Position numbers and translations under genes: made by a program | Notes under the pieces: model-generated | What the model saw: the letters and a program-made list of their open reading frames with translations, nothing else | What the model was told of the DNA's origin: nothing | Database searches by the model: none | IMG/VR virus record: IMGVR_UViG_3300044984_001756 | Span: 1-20,567 of that record | Strand: one strand, 5' to 3' | Origin: a virus | Length of the DNA: 20,567 nucleotides | Part shown: one piece after another, positions 8,393-15,174 of the stretch | How positions within the stretch are numbered: position 1 is the first letter of the stretch | Layout: each line of letters begins with the position of its first letter

Positions 8393-9967
8393 ATGGCACA
8401 AACATTAGAAGAATTATTTAAAAGTAAACAATTAGCATCTCAGGATGGTAAAACTGCTGCCGTTGCTTATGATGTACGAAATAGTAAAGATATTAGGATA
8501 TCTACTACTGATTTATTAGTAAATAATACTGGATTTGCAGCTGCAAGATTATTAAGAAAAGTAATTGGTGTAAGAAGAAGTGAAACTTTATTAGAAGAAG
8601 AGTTGACAGGAGTTCGTATAATCAGAGGATTATCAACACCTGTAATATATGGTAATGAACTAACGAGAATTACACTAAGAACTACACCAATGTTGGATGC
8701 TATGAAATCAGCTACATCGGGTGAATTGAGTGATAGCGGTAAGATTGGTGGAAAGGTTTCAAAATTAAGAGATAGTGTAAATTCTAAATTAGGTATTCCA
8801 ATAGGAGCAACTCCAACTTATGTAGTTGGTAAATTGATGGCAGGTGGAACGCTTGGTACTGAAAAAATAAATTTAGGATTGGTTCAAGATAGAATGAATG
8901 ATTTAGCTGCAATTAAAAAATCAGCCGAAGGTTCATTATTAGGTAAGTTACTAAAAGGTTTAGGTGGTGGTAATTTAAAAACTATTGGTAAACAAGCATT
9001 AGGAGCCGCTATAAAACTTGGTAAAGATGCGCTTAGAAATAAACTATTTGGAGGTTCGGAACGTACTGGATTAAAAACAGAAGGAACTGTAATTGTAAAG
9101 GGTAGTGTTACTGGATTTACTAAAACCAGTACTGATTTTTTTGGAGTTGTTTCAACTAATTATGGATTTGATAAAGATGCAACTCCATCAACTAAACCTG
9201 AAAATGGACAGCTTGATGCAAAAGGTGCATCTTATACTAAAACAATATTTCCAGAAGGAGATACACCTAAAGATAGAAATGATTTATCATATAAGCAGGA
9301 ATTAGAATTCAAACCAATTATATTCTCAAAAGAACCTGATAAAATAAAAAAATTCTCAGAATCTAAAAAACAATCTAAGTGGGATAAGACTACATTTTTA
9401 GAAACTGATAAGCGTGGTATGTACACCAATAGGGATATAATAAATGAATTGGATGTAAATGCAAAAAATGAAGATGCTGATTTTGTTGCTTTAAGATTTC
9501 AATCAGTAGCTGATAAAAAGCTTGTTCAATTTAGAGGTACAATTACCGCATTAACTGAAACAATGTCACCAAGTTGGGATTCTAATAAATTTATAGGTTC
9601 ACCATTTAATTATTATACATATACTGGAATTGAACGTAGTGTTAGTTTTAATTTTAAAGTATTTTCTTTAAATGAAGCTGAACATACAATTGCTTGGAAA
9701 AAATTAGATGCGTTGACTGGTATGACTTATCCAACTGCATATTCTGGGTTATCTGTTACACCACCTTTAATGTATTTTACAGTGGGTAACTTATATAAAG
9801 GTAAAGAGGCATTTATAGATTCATTATCATATACAATTGATGATAATTATCCTTGGGAAATTAAAAAAGGTATGGTATTGCCAATGATAGTTGATGTTGC
9901 TATTAGTATGACACTAATTGAAAGTAAATCAACAACTTATAACAAATCAAAATATGCATATAAATAA
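8393..9967 (+). CDS. Baseplate/tail-tube cap structural protein (gp48/gp54-like)
   Basis: The 524-residue product has an N-terminal region (about 1-110, with RLLRKVIGVRRSETLLEEEL then GLSTPVIYGNELTR) and a Gly/Lys-rich middle. Its C-terminal domain (about 360-515) reads as FVALRFQSV, a segment with FRGTITALTETMSPSWD, YYTYTGIERSVSFNFKVFSL, MTYPTAYSG, and YTIDDNYPWEIKKGMVLP. That pattern resembles the C-terminal domain of the T4-type proteins that link baseplate and tube (gp48/gp54) and start tube polymerisation. Position directly after the tape measure (one base between them) and before a gp53-like wedge gene supports a baseplate-tube junction role. I cannot distinguish gp48 from gp54, or exclude another baseplate structural protein. 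Confidence 0.65.
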   Translation: MAQTLEELFKSKQLASQDGKTAAVAYDVRNSKDIRISTTDLLVNNTGFAAARLLRKVIGVRRSETLLEEELTGVRIIRGLSTPVIYGNELTRITLRTTPMLDAMKSATSGELSDSGKIGGKVSKLRDSVNSKLGIPIGATPTYVVGKLMAGGTLGTEKINLGLVQDRMNDLAAIKKSAEGSLLGKLLKGLGGGNLKTIGKQALGAAIKLGKDALRNKLFGGSERTGLKTEGTVIVKGSVTGFTKTSTDFFGVVSTNYGFDKDATPSTKPENGQLDAKGASYTKTIFPEGDTPKDRNDLSYKQELEFKPIIFSKEPDKIKKFSESKKQSKWDKTTFLETDKRGMYTNRDIINELDVNAKNEDADFVALRFQSVADKKLVQFRGTITALTETMSPSWDSNKFIGSPFNYYTYTGIERSVSFNFKVFSLNEAEHTIAWKKLDALTGMTYPTAYSGLSVTPPLMYFTVGNLYKGKEAFIDSLSYTIDDNYPWEIKKGMVLPMIVDVAISMTLIESKSTTYNKSKYAYK

Positions 9968-9978
9968 AATAAAAGTAT

Positions 9979-10269
9979 ATGGCAAGTAGATACGAAAATA
10001 CAGAAATCAGAAATACTAATGATGGTAGACGAGTATATCGTTCAAAGATATACCCTGATATTCCATTAAGTGATACTGATATCTATGTAGTTACTGAATC
10101 AGATGATAGATTTGATACTCTAGCATATCAATACTATGAAGATGCATCACTTTGGTGGATAATTGCATCTGCTAATAATATACATGATGCACCATTTGGA
10201 ATTCAAGATGGAACTGTATTAAGAATACCTACAAATTATATAGAGATAAGCAACAATTTTAATCAATAA
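9979..10269 (+). CDS. Baseplate wedge protein, gp53-like with LysM-like fold
   Basis: The 96-residue product is a single compact domain. The pattern RFDTLAYQYYEDASLWWIIA, then ANNIHD, then GTVLRIP, ending in NYIEI, is typical of the gp53/LysM-like baseplate family, where the tryptophans and the G-x-x-L-R-I-P turn are conserved. T4 gp53 (196 residues) is about twice as long, so this is the minimal domain form seen in many contractile-tail systems. In T4, gp53 clamps neighbouring baseplate wedges together around the hub. Spacing is tight (11 bases after the previous stop, 3 before the next start), so it is probably translationally coupled. Confidence 0.8.
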   Translation: MASRYENTEIRNTNDGRRVYRSKIYPDIPLSDTDIYVVTESDDRFDTLAYQYYEDASLWWIIASANNIHDAPFGIQDGTVLRIPTNYIEISNNFNQ

Positions 10270-10272
10270 GTT

Positions 10273-12468
10273 ATGTCAACATTTCCAAATTTCTCTCAAA
10301 TAAAAAGTGGAATTACATCCAAGTTAGATGGTAGAAAGGGTAATTCATTTAAAGTATCAGGTTTAAACGCGTGGGTTAGATTAACATCTGGAGCAAGTCC
10401 GGGTTTAACAATGTATTCAAATCCAAATGTAAAACTATTTGATGCTGCTGGTATTTATGGTAGCTCTAATTCATCTGGTATTATTGGAACTCGTTGGGAT
10501 GGTAAATCTGCTGTTGGTGGTGGTAGTAGTGGACCTCAAAGACCTGCTGCTATTGTAACTTCATTAGAAATTGATGAAGGTGCAGGAAATCTTTCTAGAA
10601 AAGCAACATTTTCAATTACTTGTTTTAGTAAATCGCAAATGGAGGAATTATCTAAATATTTCTTAGAACCGGGTTATTCCATATTCATTGAATGGGGTTG
10701 GAACACTGCTGCTGGAGTTGGTGGATTGGTTGGATTAAATGCGGCAACTGTATCATCATTTCAATCATTTCAAAAAACTGATGCACAAAGAAAAACGGGA
10801 GGTTATGAATACGATAACTACTTAGGATTTAATACTGGTGGAAGTATTAGTATAGATGGTGATAAATGGATTATTAGTGGCAAATGTACGGGATATACAG
10901 AGTTACCATCGTATTTAGTTACATCTGAAACTGGTGTTCAAAAGGATGGTGATGAAGGTACATTAGCAAGCGAACCTATTTATGGTGAAAATGATATAGA
11001 AACTGCTGGTGAAGCTGCTCTTGGTAAACAAAGATGGATGAAGTGTTATAATTCACTTCCTGGTACAAGACAAACAGCTCATGTAAAAGCTTTGCAAGAT
11101 TCTTTATCTGATGTAAATAATTTTATAGGATTTGATGAAGAGGTATCTGGGATGGTTAATGATTCAACTGATGGTAAAAGTTTATTTGGTATTACATTTG
11201 CTGAAAGTAAACTACTTGTTGGTGGTGAAAAAGTTTCATTTCCAAAAGGAACTAAAATTGTATCTGAGCAAAAATTTATAAGATTTAGTGCATTAATGGA
11301 AATATTTAATGCAATTGGTGTAGAGGGATATACTTTAAATGGTGAAGATTCTAAAATAATTTCGTTTATATTAAATACAAAAGATACTGCATGTTCTGCA
11401 TTTAAACATATGTATAGTATTGATTCTACTAAATTATTTATACCAAATAAAAGTACACCAGCTATGAAATTAGCAGGAATTTCAGATGTATTACCTAATA
11501 TAAATGCATTAATCAGCGCTGCAACTGTTACTGATAATAGGGTTGGTGGAGTAGTAGAATTTCCAAACTCAGGTCCATTAAATCAAAAACAAACAAATGG
11601 TGCAGATACTATTACTAAAAACCCAGAAGAGTGGGGATATTTGCATGATTTGTATATAAATTTTGATTTTGCAAAAGGTGTAATGGATACTAAAAACTTT
11701 TTTATTAAAGATGCACTTTATCAAATTTTAAATGGAATATCATCTGCTGTAAATGGTATGTGGGATTTCCAATTAGTAGAGCATGCTGTAAATGAAACAA
11801 CTACAGAATTAAGAGTATTTGAAACTAATTGTATAACAAATAGTACACCATCTACCCCATATACATTTCAATTAACTGGTCCTGATTCTATTTTTATGGA
11901 AGCTAGTCTTGATTTGGATATTAGTGGAGCAAAAATGAACCAAATTATAGGAAGTAGACTAGGTCAGAGTTTAAATGGGGATACTAAACATATACCAAAA
12001 GCTTTATTTAGTAGTAAAACGGATATGATAAAGGTTAAAATGAAAAAGAAAGACCCACCTCCTAAAATTCCAACAATGGATACGGAAGATGCTAAAGAAG
12101 CTAATTTAAATTTAATATTAGGTAAATTATCATTTTATCCTAAAGTTGAACATACTGAGCAAAGTACATTAGATGGATTGGATTTATATGATATATGTTA
12201 TTTAGGTGCATTTAATGACTCATCCATATTTTCAGCATTTAAAACTGGAAAAAATACCGAAGAAAAGGGAACAGCTCCATTAATGCCGATTAATTTTTCA
12301 TTTTCAATACATGGTATAAGTGGTATTAAGAGGGGTGATAAATTTAAAGTAAATGGAATTCCATCTGCATATAATAGTGGATTTTTCCAAGTGTTATCTG
12401 TAAAGCATACAATCGAAGGTATGGTATGGACAACTGAAGTTACTGGTGGATATAGACCAAAGCGATAA
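10273..12468 (+). CDS. Large baseplate hub-like structural protein
   Basis: The 731-residue product has a segment from about residue 89 (RPAAIVTSLEIDEGAGNLSR, then KATFSITCFSKSQMEEL, then EPGYSIFIEWGW near 132-143). This fits the early beta domains of hub proteins, where oligomer-forming strands sit before a long insertion. The C-terminus (from about 670: FSFSIHGISGIKRGDKFKVN, then FFQVLSVKHTIEGMVWTTEV, then TGGYRPK) resembles the ending of late-control-D/gp27-type hubs that wrap the tube end. The middle is long and not recognised. As the last large structural gene of the baseplate run it fits the central hub. No lysozyme domain or spike repeats are visible, so the puncturing spike must be encoded elsewhere. 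Assignment is from pattern and position, not a certain family match. Confidence 0.58.
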   Translation: MSTFPNFSQIKSGITSKLDGRKGNSFKVSGLNAWVRLTSGASPGLTMYSNPNVKLFDAAGIYGSSNSSGIIGTRWDGKSAVGGGSSGPQRPAAIVTSLEIDEGAGNLSRKATFSITCFSKSQMEELSKYFLEPGYSIFIEWGWNTAAGVGGLVGLNAATVSSFQSFQKTDAQRKTGGYEYDNYLGFNTGGSISIDGDKWIISGKCTGYTELPSYLVTSETGVQKDGDEGTLASEPIYGENDIETAGEAALGKQRWMKCYNSLPGTRQTAHVKALQDSLSDVNNFIGFDEEVSGMVNDSTDGKSLFGITFAESKLLVGGEKVSFPKGTKIVSEQKFIRFSALMEIFNAIGVEGYTLNGEDSKIISFILNTKDTACSAFKHMYSIDSTKLFIPNKSTPAMKLAGISDVLPNINALISAATVTDNRVGGVVEFPNSGPLNQKQTNGADTITKNPEEWGYLHDLYINFDFAKGVMDTKNFFIKDALYQILNGISSAVNGMWDFQLVEHAVNETTTELRVFETNCITNSTPSTPYTFQLTGPDSIFMEASLDLDISGAKMNQIIGSRLGQSLNGDTKHIPKALFSSKTDMIKVKMKKKDPPPKIPTMDTEDAKEANLNLILGKLSFYPKVEHTEQSTLDGLDLYDICYLGAFNDSSIFSAFKTGKNTEEKGTAPLMPINFSFSIHGISGIKRGDKFKVNGIPSAYNSGFFQVLSVKHTIEGMVWTTEVTGGYRPKR

Positions 12469-12471
12469 AAT

Positions 12472-12843
12472 ATGAATTTGGATAGATATAAAAATATAAT
12501 TAAATTACCATTAGAGTATAGGCCGGTAAGGGTAGTTACGCATTTACCGGAACCAAGTGATTTTGATTATAAAAAAGGGTATATAACCAGATACTTTTTA
12601 CAAAAGGCAAATGATTTTGATTCACCTATATATGAAGTTAAACAAAGTGCTATGATGAAATACGCTTCTAATAGTTTTTATACTGTTGCTTCATTAGATT
12701 GGAGATTAACAGGAACTAAAGAAGAGATTAAAGCTTCAAATTCATCATCACTTAAATTAACATCACTTAAATTACCAAAGATAGCACTATATTTACCAAA
12801 TCTTATACAATTTATTAAATATAATTTGGATAATTCAAAATAA
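12472..12843 (+). CDS. Conserved phage protein of unknown function
   Basis: The 123-residue product begins three bases after the hub stop. Its core (DYKKGYITRYFLQKANDFDS, then PIYEV, then FYTVASLDWRLTG, then ALYLPNLIQFIKYN) resembles small proteins I associate with T4-type phage structural clusters, whose role is unknown. A short duplicated stretch, CATCACTTAAATTA at 12746 and 12761, encodes SLKL-T-SLKL near residues 93-101. The last codons contain the -33 element of the promoter for the next gene. Being the last gene of the coupled baseplate run it may be a minor tail or assembly factor (inference). Confidence 0.8.
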   Translation: MNLDRYKNIIKLPLEYRPVRVVTHLPEPSDFDYKKGYITRYFLQKANDFDSPIYEVKQSAMMKYASNSFYTVASLDWRLTGTKEEIKASNSSSLKLTSLKLPKIALYLPNLIQFIKYNLDNSK

Positions 12844-12856
12844 TTTCATATATTTG
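12825..12856 (+). promoter_or_regulatory. Bacteroidota-type promoter before the glycosyltransferase
   Basis: TTTG at 12825-12828, a 20-base spacer, and TATATTTG at 12849-12856 match the Bacteroidota primary sigma factor consensus TTTG-N19-21-TAnnTTTG in both boxes. The -33 box lies within the end of the upstream gene. Transcription would start near 12863, about 12 bases before the GTG start. Confidence 0.75.
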
Positions 12857-12875
12857 TATATAAAATTGTGCAATA

Positions 12876-13853
12876 GTGAAAATAAGTGTTATAGTTCGTA
12901 CATACAACCGACCTGATTTATTAAAAGAAGCATTGGCATCTGTCCAACTTCAATCTCATACGAATTGGGAGGTTATTATTTTTGATGATTCAGCATCTGA
13001 TGTTAATTTTAACATTTATAAAGATTTTAAATCACAAAATCCTAAAAATGATGTTTTATACCACACATCAAATACTCCATACGATTTATTTAAGAATTCT
13101 TGGAAAATTGGAGTAAAACTTGCTAATGGTGAATTGATTGTACGATTGGATGATGATGATTTATTGGCAGAAGATACATTAGAGTACTTATCAAACACAT
13201 ATACACAACATACTGAGTTAGATTTCTCATATGGTTCAGCTGTATTCTTTGAGAATACTACATTACAACAAATAAATCAAACTCAAACTCCATTAGAGGC
13301 CCCAAAGACAAGAGATTTATGGACAGCATATACAATTCCTAATAATCACCCTTGGACTCATCCTTGGAGTTGGACAACTAACTATTATGATGAACCAAAG
13401 CATTTTACATCTATAATTCATTGTAGTAAAGCAAATATTATGTGCATTTATCACACATATGTAATGAGAACCTCATCTTTACTAAAAGTAATCGATAAAT
13501 TTGATGTAACTTCTAATTTCGTTGATGATTTGGAAGTTATGGGTAGTTTAGATTATTTAGGATTAGCACACACTTCAATAAAACGAATTTTGACTTATGC
13601 TAGAGTACATAATGAAGGTAGGGTAACTGATACTGGTTTAAAAGTAAATGGAACTGATTTGTGGAACGATATATTCCATATCAGAGATAAAGTTGACTAT
13701 TTAAGAACTGAAGGATTTCAATCCAACATATATCTACCTAAATTAGATGGAAATTTTAATGAAGGTAGTATAACATCAGCACATCAGCACTATTTTTCAA
13801 ATTATATCTTTAAAATAAAACAAATATCTAATAAATTTGGTAAATTCAAATAA
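12876..13853 (+). CDS. Family 2 (GT-A fold) glycosyltransferase
   Basis: The 325-residue product should transfer a sugar from a nucleotide-sugar donor; the acceptor is not evident. The N-terminus is classic GT2: KISVIVRTYNRPDLLKEAL (2-20), then WEVIIFDDSASD, then KLANGELIVRLDDDDLLAED. Here Asp92-Asp95 form the metal-binding D-x-D region. A C-terminal part with HPWTHPWSWTTNY and acidic residues (DDLEVMG) probably binds the acceptor. It lacks membrane segments, so it is cytosolic. The start is GTG, which gives the canonical GT2 N-terminus; no in-frame ATG is closer. It has its own host-type promoter, so it may be expressed earlier than the flanking tail genes. Phage glycosyltransferases modify phage DNA, virion proteins or host surface polysaccharide; the sequence does not say which. 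Confidence 0.87.
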   Translation: MKISVIVRTYNRPDLLKEALASVQLQSHTNWEVIIFDDSASDVNFNIYKDFKSQNPKNDVLYHTSNTPYDLFKNSWKIGVKLANGELIVRLDDDDLLAEDTLEYLSNTYTQHTELDFSYGSAVFFENTTLQQINQTQTPLEAPKTRDLWTAYTIPNNHPWTHPWSWTTNYYDEPKHFTSIIHCSKANIMCIYHTYVMRTSSLLKVIDKFDVTSNFVDDLEVMGSLDYLGLAHTSIKRILTYARVHNEGRVTDTGLKVNGTDLWNDIFHIRDKVDYLRTEGFQSNIYLPKLDGNFNEGSITSAHQHYFSNYIFKIKQISNKFGKFK

Positions 13854-13867
13854 TTTTCGTATATTTG
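13836..13867 (+). promoter_or_regulatory. Bacteroidota-type promoter before the polymerase-like gene
   Basis: TTTG at 13836-13839, a 20-base spacer and TATATTTG at 13860-13867. It resembles the promoter at 12825-12856 along its whole length: both boxes are identical and about 14 of 20 spacer bases match. It overlaps the end of the glycosyltransferase gene, and the ATG follows only four bases after the -7 box. Confidence 0.75.
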
Positions 13868-13871
13868 TAGG

Positions 13872-15137
13872 ATGGTTATAGTAGAGTCACAAACTGAAGT
13901 AACGGAGTTTTTAAATTTATGGAATACTAAGACATCCATAATCATTCCAATATGGTCTGATTTGGAAAAGCATCCTATACATAACAAATTATCATTTCTA
14001 TATGTTAGATTTGATGATAAGGACTTTATTGTACCATTTAACCATATTGATTGTAAGACTCCTACGATTGATTTGACTACTTCTAAGGAAGCAAAATGGG
14101 TAATCAACAAAAAGGGATTACTTCAATGTAATTTGGGTTTACAAAACCTAAATGATTTACAATCTGATGCATTTTTTCAACACAATAAATTATATCCGAT
14201 AGGTTTTGAGGACCAACCATTTATAACTCACTATACCCGAAGAGGTATACGAGATAATTTGGGCAAGATAGCACCTATTATGAAATGGGGTGAGTATCTT
14301 AGAGTGATATCTTCTACTTTTACTATTGGTATAGAGAATGATTGGGTTGGAGATTCGATGATTCCCCTTCTTTCAGATATAGAACATTTTGGTGTTCGGG
14401 TCGATAGGGAAAAATTTCTTGATAGATGGCCTCAAGCTTCTAAACATTTACACAACGATATCGTTTACACCCAATACAACCCATACACCATTACATCCCG
14501 TCCATCCAACCGATTTGGTGGAATCAACTTCTCTGCCCTAAACAAATCCGATGGTACGAGAGAGGTGTTTATCCCAAAACCAAACCACATATTCCTACAA
14601 ATGGATTATGATGCGTATCATCCACGTATTATTGGTAAGTTGATTGGTTACGAATTACCCAAAACATCCGTACACCAATGGTTAGCTGACCAATATGGTT
14701 GTGAGTATGGTGAGGGTAAAGGAATTACGTTCCAATTACTATATGGTGGTATACCTGAGGAGTTTGAGCAAATACCTTATTATAAGGGTGTTAAGGAGTT
14801 CATTGAGAAGTTGTGGGATAAGAGTACCAAAGCTGGATATCTTCAAACACAACATAGGAGAATCCCCTTAGATTGGATTGAAGGAAACAATCCGCAAAAA
14901 TTGTTCAACTACCTACTTCAAGCGACCGAAACCGAATTAAATATGGAAAGGGTAGCTAAAATATTGGAATTTATCAAAGATACCGATATAGAACTTTCCC
15001 TATACACATACGATTCATTCTTATTTTCATATCCTGCTAATTCCGATGTATCTCAAGCTAAAAAGTTAAAAGAGATAGCTGAAGGTGGTGGATTCCCCAT
15101 TAATGCTAGCTGGGGAACTGATTACTCGAAACTTTAA
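13872..15137 (+). CDS. Compact family A DNA polymerase-like protein with altered active-site motifs
   Basis: The 421-residue product carries the C-terminal half of a Pol I-type polymerase. IPLLSDIEHFGVRVDREKFL (about 168-187) matches the conserved helix before the palm. TSRPSNRFGGINFSALNKSD corresponds to the T-G-R-x-S region. Motif A is MDYDAYHPR, with catalytic Asp245. Motif B is KGITFQLLYGG, with Lys283, Phe287, Tyr291 and Gly292 at exact spacing. Motif C is TYDSFLF, with Asp381. Three usual residues differ: the motif A Glu is His250, the Arg four before Lys283 is Tyr, and the motif C His-Asp-Glu is Tyr-Asp-Ser. The N-terminal ~165 residues may be a degenerate exonuclease fold, but I see no D-x-E motif. 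Both metal-binding aspartates remain, so activity is possible but may be specialised. It is oddly placed among tail genes under a host-type promoter. Confidence 0.8.
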   Translation: MVIVESQTEVTEFLNLWNTKTSIIIPIWSDLEKHPIHNKLSFLYVRFDDKDFIVPFNHIDCKTPTIDLTTSKEAKWVINKKGLLQCNLGLQNLNDLQSDAFFQHNKLYPIGFEDQPFITHYTRRGIRDNLGKIAPIMKWGEYLRVISSTFTIGIENDWVGDSMIPLLSDIEHFGVRVDREKFLDRWPQASKHLHNDIVYTQYNPYTITSRPSNRFGGINFSALNKSDGTREVFIPKPNHIFLQMDYDAYHPRIIGKLIGYELPKTSVHQWLADQYGCEYGEGKGITFQLLYGGIPEEFEQIPYYKGVKEFIEKLWDKSTKAGYLQTQHRRIPLDWIEGNNPQKLFNYLLQATETELNMERVAKILEFIKDTDIELSLYTYDSFLFSYPANSDVSQAKKLKEIAEGGGFPINASWGTDYSKL

Positions 15138-15145
15138 TATTTATA
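15137..15145 (+). promoter_or_regulatory. ATATTTATA element before the 669-residue protein gene
   Basis: The core begins at the last base of the preceding stop codon, 29 bases before the ATG at 15175. It lies inside a small AT inverted repeat (AATATTT / AAATATT, 15136-15154). Confidence 0.42.
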
Positions 15146-15174
15146 TAAAATATTGTTTCAGAGAATCAGAAATT

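Noticed and set aside
15085-15174. Longer N-terminus (30 extra residues) for the 669-residue protein
   Set aside because: It would overlap the polymerase-like gene by 53 bases and run through the promoter element; the residues (NFNIYIKYCFRES) look like read-through of non-coding DNA.
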